Origin: Adiantum capillus-veneris
Taxonomy: Eukaryota; Streptophyta; Polypodiopsida; Polypodiales; Pteridaceae
NCBI GenBank assembly: GCA_014529385.2
Contig: CM043942.1
Location: 7,127,001 to 7,191,000 of the forward strand
Reading direction: 5' to 3'
DNA: 64,000 nt
Every line of letters starts with the position of its first letter. Positions within the stretch are counted from its first letter, which is position 1. Position numbers and translations under genes: made by a program. The notes below the pieces were generated by a model. The model searched no databases, was not told the origin of the DNA, and saw only the letters and a list, made by a program, of their open reading frames with translations. Shown in pieces: positions 11,801 through 25,440 of this stretch.

Positions 11801-14800
11801 AAGATGTAGCCTTATAGGTTGGACAAGTGGTGGACCTTAACACCCACATATTCTTAATAAAAGTGGTGAATCTTGAGACCAAACCACTCAGGCTACTAGC
11901 AATAATAGCTTGGACAAGTGGTGGACCTTGAATGTAAACCCCTCATCTACGAAATATCGTGGGTTTAATGTATTTCGATGGAGCCTAGCATCTTGGAGAC
12001 ATGGTGCAGCTTGCTTCTCGTCATGTTTCAATGGAGCCTATCTTGGACAAATGGTGGAGCATCCTTCTCTCCATGTTTCAATGGACCCTAGCTTGGACAA
12101 GTGGTGGACCTTTGTTTCTCTCTATGTTTCAATAGAGTTAGCTTGGACAAGTGGTGGACCTTGGAACCAAACCCCCATGTAAAACCTATCATGGTCACTC
12201 CAAGTGGTAATAAAGAATAACCTTTAAGATGTAGCCTTATAGGTTGGACAAGTGGTGGACCTTAACACGCGCATATTCTTAATATAATGACATAGAGTGG
12301 AAAAGTGGTGAATCTTGAGACCAAACCACTCAGGCTACTAGCAATAATAGCTTGGACAAGTGGTGGACCTTGAATGTAAACCCCTCATCTACGACATATC
12401 GTGGGTTTAATGTTTTTCGATGGAGCCTAGCATCTTGGAGACATGGTGCACCTTGCTTCTCCTCATGTTTCAATGGAGCCTACCTTGGACAAATGGTGGA
12501 GCATCCTTCTCTCCATGTTTCAATGGACCCTAGCTTAGACAAGGGGTGGACCTTTGCTTCTCTCTATGTTTCAATAGAGTTAGCTTGGACAAGTGGTGGA
12601 CCTTGGAACCAAACCCCATGTAAAACCTATCATGGTCACTCCAAGTAGTAAGAAAGAATAACCTTTAAGATGTAGCCTTATAGGTTGGACAAGTGGTGGA
12701 CCTTAACACCCATATTCTTAATAAAAGTGGTGAATCTTGAGACCAAACCACTCAGGCTACTAGCAATAATAGCTTGGACAAGTGGTGGACCTTGAATGTA
12801 AACCCCTCATCTACGAAATATCGTGGGTTTAATGTATTTCGATGGAGCCTAGCATCTTGGAGACATGGTGCAGCTTGCTTCTCGTCATGTTTCAATGGAG
12901 CCTATCTTGGACAAATGGTGGAGCATCCTTCTCTCCATGTTTCAATGGACCCTAGCTTGGACAAGTGGTGGACCTTTGTTTCTCTCTATGTTTCAATAGA
13001 GTTAGCTTGGACAAGTGGTGGACCTTGGAACCAAACCCCCATGTAAAACCTATCATGGTCACTCCAAGTGGTAATAAAGAATAACCTTTAAGATGTAGCC
13101 TTATAGGTTGGACAAGTGGTGGACCTTAACACGCGCATATTCTTAATATAATGACATAGAGTGGAAAAGTGGTGAATCTTGAGACCAAACCACTCAGGCT
13201 ACTAGCAATAATAGCTTGGACAAGTGGTGGACCTTGAATGTAAACCCCTCATCTACGACATATCGTGGGTTTAATGTTTTTCGATGGAGCCTAGCATCTT
13301 GGAGACATGGTGCACCTTGCTTCTCCTCATGTTTCAATGGAGCCTACCTTGGACAAATGGTGGAGCATCCTTCTCTCCATGTTTCAATGGACCCTAGCTT
13401 AGACAAGGGGTGGACCTTTGCTTCTCTCTATGTTTCAATAGAGTTAGCTTGGACAAGTGGTGGACCTTGGAACCAAACCCCATGTAAAACCTATCATGGT
13501 CACTCCAAGTAGTAAGAAAGAATAACCTTTAAGATGTAGCCTTATAGGTTGGACAAGTGGTGGACCTTAACACCCACATATTCTTAATAAAAGTGGTGAA
13601 TCTTGAGACCAAACCACTCAGGCTACTAGCAATAATAGCTTGGACAAGTGGTGGACCTTGAATGTAAACCCCTCATCTACGAAATATCGTGGGTTTAATG
13701 TATTTCGATGGAGCCTAGCATCTTGGAGACATGGTGCAGCTTGCTTCTCGTCATGTTTCAATGGAGCCTATCTTGGACAAATGGTGGAGCATCCTTCTCT
13801 CCATGTTTCAATGGACCCTAGCTTGGACAAGTGGTGGACCTTTGTTTCTCTCTATGTTTCAATAGAGTTAGCTTGGACAAGTGGTGGACCTTGGAACCAA
13901 ACCCCCATGTAAAACCTATCATGGTCACTCCAAGTGGTAATAAAGAATAACCTTTAAGATGTAGCCTTATAGGTTGGACAAGTGGTGGACCTTAACACGC
14001 GCATATTCTTAATATAATGACATAGAGTGGAAAAGTGGTGAATCTTGAGACCAAACCACTCAGGCTACTAGCAATAATAGCTTGGACAAGTGGTGGACCT
14101 TGAATGTAAACCCCTCATCTACGACATATCGTGGGTTTAATGTTTTTCGATGGAGCCTAGCATCTTGGAGACATGGTGCACCTTGCTTCTCCTCATGTTT
14201 CAATGGAGCCTACCTTGGACAAATGGTGGAGCATCCTTCTCTCCATGTTTCAATGGACCCTAGCTTAGACAAGGGGTGGACCTTTGCTTCTCTCTATGTT
14301 TCAATAGAGTTAGCTTGGACAAGTGGTGGACCTTGGAACCAAACCCCCATGTAAAACCTATCATGGTCACTCCAAGTAGTAAGAAAGAATAACCTTTAAG
14401 ATGTAGCCTTATAGGTTGGACAAGTGGTGGACCTTAACACCACATATTCTTAATAAAAGTGGTGAATCTTGAGACCAAACCACTCAGGCTACTAGCAATA
14501 ATAGCTTGGACAAGTGGTGGACCTTGAATGTAAACCCCTCATCTACGAAATATCGTGGGTTTAATGTATTTCGATGGAGCCTAGCATCTTGGAGACATGG
14601 TGCAGCTTGCTTCTCGTCATGTTTCAATGGAGCCTATCTTGGACAAATGGTGGAGCATCCTTCTCTCCATGTTTCAATGGACCCTAGCTTGGACAAGTGG
14701 TGGACCTTTGTTTCTCTCTATGTTTCAATAGAGTTAGCTTGGACAAGTGGTGGACCTTGGAACCAAACCCCCATGTAAAACCTATCATGGTCACTCCAAG

Positions 14801-17800
14801 TGGTAATAAAGAATAACCTTTAAGATGTAGCCTTATAGGTTGGACAAGTGGTGGACCTTAACACGCGCATATTCTTAATATAATGACATAGAGTGGAAAA
14901 GTGTGAATCTTGAGACCAAACCACTCAGGCTACTAGCAATAATAGCTTGGACAAGTGTGGACCTTGAATGTAAACCCCTCATCTACGACATATCGTGGGT
15001 TTAATGTTTTTCGATGGAGCCTAGCATCTTGGAGACATGGTGCACCTTGATTCTCCTCATGTTTCAATGGAGCCTACCTTGGACAAATGGTGGAGCATCC
15101 TTCTCTCCATGTTTCAATGGACCCTAGCTTGGACAAGGGGTGGACCTTTGCTTCTCTCTATGTTTCAATAGAGTTAGCTTGGACAAGTGGTGGACCTTGG
15201 AACCAAACCCCCATGTAAAACCTATCATGGTCACTCCAAGTAGTAAGAAAGAATAACCTTTAAGATGTAGCCTTATAGGTTGGACAAGTGGTGGACCTTA
15301 ACACCCACATATTCTTAATAAAAGTGGTGAATCTTGAGACCAAACCACTCAGGCTACTAGCAATAATAGCTTGGACAAGTGGTGGACCTTGAATGTAAAC
15401 CCCTCATCTACGACATATCGTGGGTTTAATGTTTTTCGATGGAGCCTAGCATCTTGGAGACATGGTGCACCTTGCTTCTCCTCATGTTTCAATGGAGCCT
15501 ACCTTGGACAAATGGTGGAGCATCCTTCTCTCCATGTTTCAATGGACCCTAGCTTAGACAAGGGGTGGACCTTTGCTTCTCTCTATGTTTCAATAGAGTT
15601 AGCTTGGACAAGTGGTGGACCTTGGAACCAAAACCCCCATGTAAAACCTATCATGGTCACTCCAAGTAGTAAGAAAGAATAACCTTTAAGATGTAGCCTT
15701 ATAGGTTGGACAAGTGGTGGACCTTAACACCCACATATTCTTAATAAAAGTGGTGAATCTTGAGACCAAACCACTCAGGCTACTAGCAATAATAGCTTGG
15801 ACAAGTGGTGGACCTTGAATGTAAACCCCTCATCTACGAAATATCGTGGGTTTAATGTATTTCGATGGAGCCTAGCATCTTGGAGACATGGTGCAGCTTG
15901 CTTCTCGTCATGTTTCAATGGAGCCTATCTTGGACAAATGGTGGAGCATCCTTCTCTCCATGTTTCAATGGACCCTAGCTTGGACAAAGTGGTAGGGACC
16001 TTATGTTTCTCTCTATGTTTTCAATAGAGTTAGCTTGGACAAGTGGTGGACCTTGGAACCAAAACCCCCATGTAAAACCTATCATGGTCACATCCAAGTG
16101 GTAAAAAGAATAACCTTTAAAGATGTAGCCTTATAGGTTGGACAAGTGGTGGACCTTAACACCCATATACTTAATAAAATGACATAGAGTGGAAAACTGG
16201 TGAATCTTGAGACCAAACCACTCTGCTACTAGCAATAATAGCTTGGACAAGTGGTGGACCTTGAATGTACACCCCTCATCTACTGACATATCGTGGTTTA
16301 ATGTTTTTCGATGGAGCCTAGCATCTTGGAGACATGTGCACTTTGCTTCTCTTCATGTTTTCAATGGAGCCTATCTTGGACAAATGGGGAGCATCCTTCT
16401 CTCCCTCCATGTTTTCAATGGACCCTAGCTTAGACAAGGGGTGGACCTTTGCTTCTCTCTATGTTTCAATAGAGTTAGCTTTGACAAGTGGTGGACCTTG
16501 GAACCAAAACCCCATGTAAAACCTATCATGGTCACTCCCAAGTAGTAAGAAAGAATAACCTTTAAGATGTAGCCTTATAGGTTGGACAAGTTGTGGCCCT
16601 TAACACCCACCCATTATATTCTTAATAAAAGTGTGAATCTTGAGACCAAACCACTCAGGGCTACTAGCAATAATAGCTTGACAAGTGTGGACCTTGAATG
16701 TAAACCCCTCATCTACGTAATATCGTGGGTTAATGTATTTCGATGGAGCCTAGCATCTTGGAGACATGGTGCAGCTTGCTTCTCGTCATGTTTCAATGGA
16801 GCCTACCTTGGACAAATGGTGAGCATCCTTCTCTCCATGTTTCAATGGACCCTAGCTTGACAAGTGGTGGACCTTTGTTTCTCTCTATGTTTCAATAGAG
16901 TTTAGCTTGGACAAGTGGTGGACCTTGGAACCAAACCCCCATGTAAAACCTATCATGGTCACTCCCAAGTGGTAATAAAGAATAACCTTTAAGATGTAGC
17001 CTTATAGGTTGGACAAGTGGTGGACCTTAACACGCGCATATTCTAATATAATGACATAGAGTGGAAAAGTGGTGGAATCTTAGACCAAACCACTCAGGCT
17101 ACTACAATAATAGCTTGGACAAGTGGTGGACCTTGAATGTAAACACCCTCATCTACTACGACATATCGTGGGTTTAATGTATTTCAATGGAGCCTAGCAT
17201 CTTGGAGACATGGTGCAGCCTTGCTTCTCCTTATGTTTCAATGGAGCCTATCTTGGACAAATGGTGGAGCATCCTTCTCTCCATGTTTCAATGGACCCTA
17301 GCTTGACAAGGGGTGGACCTTTGCTTCTCTCTATGTTTCCATAGAGTTAGCTTGGACAAGTGGTGGACCTTGGAACCAAACCCCCATGTAAACCTATCAT
17401 GGTCACTTCCAAGTAGTAAGAAAGAATAACCTTTAAGATGTAGCCTTATAGGTTGGACAAGTGGTGGACCTTAACACCAACAAATTCTTAATAAAAGTGG
17501 TGAATCTTGAGACCAAACCACTCAGGCTACTAGCAATAATAGCTTGGACAAGTGGTGGACCTTGAATGTAAACCCCTCATCTACGAAATATCGTGGGTTT
17601 AATGTATTTCGATGGAGCCTAGCATCTTGGAGACATGGTGCACCTTGCTTCTTCTCATGTTTCAATGGAGCCTATCTTGGACAAATGGTGGAGCATCCTT
17701 CTCTCCATGTTTCAATGGACCCTAGCTTGACAAGTGGTGGACCTTTGTTTCTCTCTATTTTTGAATAGAGTTAGCTTGGACAAGTGGTGGACCTTGGAAC

Positions 17801-20800
17801 CAAACCCCCATGTAAAACCTATCATGGTCACTCCAAGTGGTAATAAAGAATAACCTTTCAGATGTAGCCTTATAGGTTGGACAAGTGGTGGACCTTAACA
17901 CCGCATATTCTTAAATAATGACATAGAGTGGAAAATTGTGAATCTTGAGACCAAACCACTCAGGCTACTAGCAATAATAGCTTGGACAAGTGGTGGACCT
18001 TGAATGTAAACCCCTCATCTACGACATATCGTGGGTTAATGTTTTTCGATGAGCCTAGCATCTTGGAGACATGGTGCACCTTGATTCTCTCTCATGTTTC
18101 AATGGAGCCTACCTTGGACAAATGGTGGAGCATCCTTCTCTCCATGTTTCAATGGACCCTAGCTTAGACAAGGGGTGGACCTTTGCTTCTCTCTATGTTT
18201 CAATAGAGTTAGCTTGGACAAGTGGTGGACCTTGGAACCAAACCCCCCATGTAAAACCTATCATGGTCACTCCAAGTGTAGTAAGAAAGAATAACCTTTA
18301 AGATGTAGCCTTATAGGTTGGACAAGTGGTGGACCTTAACACGCCACATATTCTTATAAAAGTGGTGAATCTGGAGACCAAACCAAACCACTCAGGCTAC
18401 TAGCAATAATAGCTTGGACAAGTGGTGGACCTTGAATGTACACCCCTCATCTACGACATATCGTGGGTTTAATGTTTTTCGATGGAGCCTAGCATCTTGG
18501 AGACATGGTGCACCTTGCTTCTCCTCATGTTTCAATGGAGCCTACCTTGGACAAATGGTGGAGCATCCTTCTCTCCATGTTTCAATGGACCCTAGCTTAG
18601 ACAAGGGTGGGACCTTGCTTCTCTCTATGTTTCAATAGAGTTAGCTTGGACAAGTGGTGGACCTTGGAACCAAACCCCCATGTAAAACCTATCATGGTCA
18701 CTTCCAAGTAGTAAGAAAGAATAACCTTTAAGATGTAGCCTTATAGGTTGGACAAGTGGTGGACCTTAACACCCACATATTCTTAATAAAAGTGGTGAAT
18801 CTTGAGACCAAACCACTCAGCTACTAGCAATAATAGCTTGGACAAGTGGTGGACCTTGAATGTAAACCCCTCATCTACAAAAATATCGTGGGTTTAATGT
18901 ATTTCGATGGAGCCTAGCATCTTGGAGACATGGTGCAGCTTGCTTCTCGTCATGTTTCAATGGAGCCTATCTTGGACAAATGGTGGAGCATCCTTCTCTC
19001 CATGTTTCAATGGACCCTAGCTTGGACAAGTGGTGGACCTTTGTTTCTCTCTATGTTTCAATAGAGTTAGCTTGGACAAGTGGTGGACCTTGGAACCAAA
19101 CCCCCATGTAAAACCTATCATGGTCACTCCAAGTGGTAATAAAGAATAACCTTTAAGATGTAGCCTTATAGGTTGGACAAGTGGTGGACCTTAACACGCG
19201 CATATTCTTAATATAATGACATAGAGTGGAAAGTGGTGAATCTTGAGACCAAACACACTCAGGCTACTAGCAATAATAGCTTGGACAAGTGGTGGACCTT
19301 GAATGTAAACCCCTCATCTACGACATATCGTGGGTTTAATGTTTTCGATGGAGCCTAGCATCTTGGAGACATGGTGCACCTTGCTTCTCCTCATGTTTCA
19401 ATGGAGCCTACCTTGGACAAATGGTGGAGCATCCTTCTCTCCATGTTTCAATGGACCCTAGCTTAGACAAGGGGTGGACCTTTGCTTCTCTCTATGTTTC
19501 AATAGAGTTAGCTTGGACAAGTGGTGGACCTTGGAACCAAACCCCCATGTAAAACCTATCATGGTCACTCCAAGTAGTAAGAAAGAATAACCTTTAAGAT
19601 GTAGCCTTATAGGTTGGACAAGTGGTGGACCTTAACACCCACATATTCTTAATAAAAGTGGTGAATCTTGAGACCAAACCACTCAGGCTACTAGCAATAA
19701 TAGCTTGGACAAGTGGTGGACCTTGAATGTAAACCCCTCATCTACGAAATATCGTGGGTTTAATGTATTTCGATGGAGCCTAGCATCTTGGAGACATGGT
19801 GCAGCTTGCTTCTCGTCATGTTTCAATGGAGCCTATCTTGGACAAATGGTGGAGCATCCTTCTCTCCATGTTTCAATGGACCCTAGCTTGGACAAGTGGT
19901 GGACCTTTGTTTCTCTCTATGTTTCAATAGAGTTAGCTTGGACAAGTGGTGGACCTTGGAACCAAACCCCCATGTAAAACCTATCATGGTCACTCCAAGT
20001 GGTAATAAAGAATAACCTTTAAGATGTAGCCTTATAGGTTGGACAAGTGGTGGACCTTAACACGCGCATATTCTTAATATAATGACATAGAGTGGAAAAG
20101 TGTGAATCTTGAGACCAAACCACTCAGGCTACTAGCAATAATAGCTTGGACAAGTGTGGACCTTGAATGTATACCCCTCATCTACGACATATCGTGGGTT
20201 TAATGTTTTTCGATGGAGCCTAGCATCTTGGAGACATGGTGCACCTTGCTTCTCCTCATGTTTCAATGGAGCCTACCTTGGACAAATGGTGGAGCATCCT
20301 TCTCTCCATGTTTCAATGGACCCTAGCTTAGACAAGGGGAGCACCTTTGCTTCTCTCTATGTTTCAATAGAGTTAGCTTGGACAAGTGGTGGACCTTGGA
20401 ACCAAACCCCCGTGTAAAACCTATCATGGTCACTCCAAGTAGTAAGAAAGAATAACCTTTAAGATGTAGCCTTATAGGTTGGACAAGTGGTGGACCTTAA
20501 CACCCACATATTCTTAATAAAAGTGATGAATCTTGAGACCAAACCACTCAGGCTACTAGCAATAATAGCTTGGACAAGTGGTGGACCTTGAATATAAACC
20601 CCTCATCTACGAAATATCGTGGGTTTAATGTTTTTCGATGGAGCCTAGCATCTTGGAGACATGGTGCACCTTGCTTCTCCTCATGTTTCAATGGAGCCTA
20701 CCTTGGACAAATGGTGGAGCATCCTTCTCTCCATGTTTCAATGGACCCTAGCTTGGACAAGGGGTGGACCTTTGCTTCTCTCTATGTTTCAATAGAGTTA

Positions 20801-21865
20801 GCTTGGACAAGTGGTGGACCTTGGAACCAAACCCCCATGTAAAACCTATCATGGTCACTCCAAGTGGTAAGAAAGAATAACCTTTAAGATGTAGCCTTAT
20901 AGGTTGGACAAGTGGTGGACCTTAACACCCACATATTCTTAATAAAAGTGGTGAATCTTGAGACCAAACCACTCAGGCTACTAGCAATAATAGCTTGGAC
21001 AAGTGGTGGACCTTGAATGTAAACCCCTCATCTACGAAATATCGTGGGTTTAATGTATTTCGATGGAGCCTAGCATCTTGGAGACATGGTGCACCTTGCT
21101 TCTCTCATGTTTCAATGGAGCCTATCTTGGACAAATGGTGGAGCATCCTTCTCTCCATGTTTCAATGGACCCTAGCTTGGACAAGGGTGGACCTTTGTTT
21201 CTCTCTATGTTTCAATAGAGTTAGCTTGGACAAGTGGTGGACCTTGGAACCAAACCCCCATGTAAAACCTATCATGGTCACTCCAAGTGGTAATAAAGAA
21301 TAACCTTTAAGATGTAGCCTTATAGGTTGGACAAGTGGTGGACCTTAACACGCGCATATTCTTAATATAAATGACATAGAGTGGAAAAGTGGTGAATCTT
21401 GAGACCAAACCACTCAGGCTACTACCAATAATAGCTTGGACAAGTGTTGGACCTTGAATGTAAACCCCTCATCTACGACATATCGTGGGTTTAATGTTTT
21501 TCGATGGAGCCTAGCATCTTGGAGACATGGTGCACCTTGATTCTCCTCATGTTTCAATGGAGCCTACCTTGGACAAATGGTGGAGCATCCTTCTCTCCAT
21601 GTTTCAATGGACCCCAGCTTAGACAAGGGGTGGACCTTTGCTTCTCTCTATTGTTCAATAGAGTTAGCTTGGACAAGTGGTGGACCTTGGAACCAAACCC
21701 CCATGTAAAACCTATCATGGTCACTCCAAGTAGTAAGAAAGAATAACCTTTAAGATGTAGCCTTATAGGTGGGACAAGTGGTGGACCTTAACACCCACAT
21801 ATTCTTAATAAAAGTGGTGAATCTTGAGACCAAACCACTCAGGCTACTAGCAATAATAGCTAGGG
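5836..21865 (+). repeat. Satellite-like array with an 867-bp higher-order repeat
   Basis: Monomer starts ('ttggacaagtggtggaccttg' before 'aatgtaaacccc') fall at alternating steps of 442 and 425 bases, for example 10176, 10618, 11043, 11485, 11910 and 12352. Type A has 'acgaaatatcg', 'gcagcttgcttctcgtc' and the 17 bases around 'tataatgacatagagtgg'. Type B has 'acgacatatcg', 'gcaccttgcttctcctc' and 'gacaaggggtgg', and lacks those 17 bases, which accounts for 442 versus 425. Each monomer holds about six cores in ~50-bp subunits (for example 10291, 10341 and 10392 all start 'gtttcaat'). Copies are nearly identical, implying recent homogenisation. Open frames of about 90 codons recur once per monomer; I treat them as repeat by-products. 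Confidence 0.95.
16000..18720 (+). repeat. Indel-rich segment of the array
   Basis: Within this segment the otherwise uniform monomers carry many one- or two-base insertions and losses, mostly in homopolymers: 'ggtagggacc' near 15990, 'gttttcaatgg' near 16355 and 16410, 'agcttgacaagtgtgg' near 16678, and 'acaagggtgggacc' near 18601. Substitutions do not rise with them. It could be locally poor consensus or an older sub-block. Confidence 0.7.
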
Positions 21866-24800
21866 ATAACCATTAAGATATAGTATTTCAAGGGGTGAGA
21901 AAGAATAACCATTAACATATAGTCTTATAGGTTGGACAAGTGGTGGACCTTAACACCCAAATATTCTTAATATAATGACATAGAGTGGAAAAGTGGTGAA
22001 TCTTGAGAGCAAACCACTCATGCTACTAGCGATAATAGGTTGGACAACTGGTGGACCTTGAATGTAAACCTTCCATGTTTCAATAGAGTTAGCTTCGACA
22101 AATGGTGGAGCATCCTTCTCTCCATGTTTCAATGGAGCCTAGCTTGGACAAGTGGTGGACCTTTTGCTTCTCTCTATGAGAAGAATAAAGTTAGCTTGGA
22201 TAAGGGGTGGACCTTGGAACCAAACCCCTATGTAAAACATATCATGGACATTTCAAGTGGTGAGAAAGAATACCCTTTAAGATATACCCTTATAGGTTGG
22301 ACAAGTGGTCGACCTTAACACCTAGATCTTCTTTATATAATGACATAGAGTGGAAAAGTGGTGAATCTTGAGACCAAACCACTCATGCTACTAGGGATAA
22401 TAGCTTGGAAAAGTGACTGGCCTTGACGTTAAACCCCACATGTAAACAATATCGTGGGTTTAAGGTATTTCAATGGATCCTAGAATCTTGGAGACATGGT
22501 GCAACTTGCTTCTTTTCATGTTTCAATGAAGCCTATCTTCCACCAATGGGGGATCATCCTTCTCTAAATGTCTCAGTGGAGCCTAGCTTGGACAAGTGGT
22601 GGACCTTTGCTTCTCTCTATGTTTCCATAGAGTTAGCTTGGACAAGTGGTGGACCTTGAAACCAAACCCCCATGTAAAACATATCATGGTCATTCCAAGT
22701 GGTGAGAAATAATACCCTTTAAGATCTAGCCTTATAGGTTGGACAAGTGGTCGACCTTAAAACCTAGATCTTCATAATATAACGACATAGAGTGGAAAAG
22801 TGGTAAATCTTGAGACCAAACCACTCATGCTACTAAGAATAATAGGTTGGACAAGTGGTGGACCTTGAATGTAAACCCCCATGTACGAAATATCATGGGT
22901 TTAAGGTATTTCAATGGAGCCTAGCATCTTGGAGACATGGTGCAGATTGCTTCCCTTCATGTTTCAATGGAGCCTATCTTGGACAAATGGTGGAGCATCC
23001 TTCTCTCCATGTTTCAATGGAGCCTAGCTTGGACAAGTGGTGGACCTTTGCTTCTCTCTATGTTTCAATAGAGTTAGCTTGGACAAGTGGTGGGCCTTGG
23101 AACCAAACTCCCATGTAAAACCTATCTTGGTAACTCCAAGTGGTGAGAAAGAATAAAGTTTAAGATATAGCCTTATAGGTTGGACAAGTGGTGGACCTTA
23201 GCACCCAGATATTCTTAATAGAATGACATAGAGTGGAAAAATGGTGAATCTTGAGACCAAACCACTCATGCTACTAGAGATAATAGGTTGGACAAGTGGT
23301 GGACCTTGAATGTAAACCCCCCATGTCAAAATATCATGGGTTTGAGGTATTTCAATGGAGCCTAGCATCTTGGAGACATGGTGTAGCTTGCTTCTCTTCA
23401 TGTTTCAATGGAGCGTATCTTGGACAAATGGTGGAGCATCCTTCTCTCCATGTTTCAATGGACCCTAGCTTGGACAAGTGGTGGACCTTTGATTCTCTCT
23501 ATGTTTCAATAGAGTTAGCTTGGACAAGTGGTGGACCTTGAAACAAAACCCCCATGTAAAACCTATGCTGGTCACTCCAAGTGGTGAGAAAGAACAACCC
23601 TTAAGATATAGCCTTATAGGTTGGACAAGTGGTGGACCTTAACACCCAAATATTCTTAATATAATGACATAGAGTGAAAAAGTGGTGAATCTTGAGACCA
23701 AACCACTCATGCTACTAGCGTTAATAGGTTGGACAAGTGGTGGACCTTGAATGTAAACCCCCCATGTTTCAATAGAGTTAGCTTCGACAAATGGTAGAGG
23801 ATCCTTCTCTCCATGTTTCAATGGAGCCTAGCTTGGACAAGTGATGGACCTTTGTTTCTCTCTATGTTTCAATAGAGTTAGCTTGGACAAGTGGTGGACC
23901 TTGGAGCCAAACCCCCATGTAAAACATATCATGGACATTTCAAGTGGTGAGAAAGAATACCCTTTAAGATATACCCTTATAGGTTTGACAAGTGGTGGAC
24001 CTTAACACCCAGATCTTCTTAACGTAATGACATAGAGTGGAAAAGTGGTGAATCTTGAGACCAAACCACTCATGCTACTAGAGATAATAGGTTGGACAAG
24101 TGGTGGACCTTGAATGTAAACTCCCCATGTACAAAATATCGTGGGTTTAAGGTATTTCAATGGATCTTAGCATCTTGGAGACATGGTGCAGCTTGCTTCT
24201 CTTCATGTTTCAATGGAGCCTATCTTGGAAAAATGGTGGAGCATCCTTCTCTCCATGTTTCAATGGACCCTAGCTTAGACAAGTGGTAGACCTTTGCTTC
24301 TCTCTATGTTTCAATAGAGTTAGCTTGGACAAGTGGTGGAACTTGGAACCAAACCCCCATGTAAAACCTATCATGGTCATTCCAAGTGGTGAGAAAGAAT
24401 ACCCTTTAAGATATAGCCTTATAGGTTGGACAAGTGGTGGACCTTAACACCCAGATCTTCTTAATATAATGACATAGAGTGGAAAAGTGGTGAATCTTGA
24501 CATCAAACCACTCATGCTACTAGTGATAATAGGTTGGACAAGTGGTGGACCTTGAATGTAAACCCCCCATGTACGAAATATCATGGGTTTAAGATATTTC
24601 AATGGAGCCTAGCATTTTGGAGACATGGTGCAGCTTGCTTCTCTTCATGTTTCAATCAAACCTGGCTTGGACAAATGGTGGAGCATCCTTCTCTCCATGT
24701 TTCAATGGAGCCTAGCTTGGACAAGTGGTGGACCTTTGATTCTCTCTATGTTTCAATAGAGTTAGCTTGGACAAGTGGTGGACCTTGGAACCATACCCCT

Positions 24801-25210
24801 ATGTAAAACCCATCATGTGCATTCCAAGTGGTGGTAAATAATACCATTTAAGATATTGCCTTATAGGTTGGACAAGTGGTGGACCTTAACACCCAGATCT
24901 TCTTAATATAATGACATAGAGTGGAAAAGTGGTGAATCTTGAGACCAAACCACTCATGCTACTAGGGATAATAGGTTGGACAAGTGGTGGACCTTGAATT
25001 TAAACCCCACATATACAAAATATCATGGTTTTAAGGTATTTCAATGGAGCCTAGCATCTCAAAGACATGGTGCATCTTGCTTCTCTTCATGTTTCAATGG
25101 AGCCTATTTTGGACAAATGGTGGAGCATCCTTCTCTCCATGTTTCAATGGACCCTAGATTGGACAAGTGGTGGACCTTTGCTTCTCTCTATGTTTCAATA
25201 TAGTTAGCCT
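21866..25210 (+). repeat. Right edge of the satellite array, older monomers
   Basis: Monomers stay about 442 bases long (starts near 22855, 23296, 24092, 24534 and 24976) but differ by many substitutions, keep the 17-base 'tataatgacatagagtgg' segment, and do not alternate as A/B. Shortened monomers like that at 5510 occur near 22065 and 23755. This is the usual picture of an old array edge beside a homogenised core. Confidence 0.9.
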
Positions 25211-25214
25211 ATAT

Positions 25215-25345
25215 TAGACAATTAGTAGACCTCGAATCTCTCCATGTTGTCTAGAGCTGAGCTTGGACAAGTGGTGGACCTTACTTCTCCCTTCCCTTAG
25301 TTTACTAGCTTAAATGATCACTATGTATACTTGCTTAGATCTAGC
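25215..25345 (+). repeat. Array-edge sequence, copy 1
   Basis: After the last monomer comes a distinct phrase: 'gacaattagtagacct', 'ttgtctagagctgagc', 'cccttcccttag', then 'tacttgcttagatctagc'. The reverse complement of this phrase is found at about 34010-34150 and again at 39822-39975, so it marks a shared array boundary. Confidence 0.8.
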
Positions 25346-25440
25346 TTGAACAAGTGGTGGAACTTGTATTCACACAAACTTAATCCATTACAAAAAAGTA
25401 TATGTTAAAATAACATTTGGTTTTTTTTGTTTCAGGAAAG

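Noticed and set aside
5852-25203. Repeated ~90-codon open frames starting MDKWWTL and ending near WNQTPM in almost every monomer
   Set aside because: They follow the monomer period, end at the same repeat position, and contain several translated copies of the core (WTSGGP, LDKWWT). Array indels break them without regard to frame, so they are by-products of a young tandem repeat.
5000-25210. CRISPR-like arrangement of short repeats and spacers
   Set aside because: The sequences between cores are themselves repeated in every monomer, not unique, and the setting is eukaryotic.
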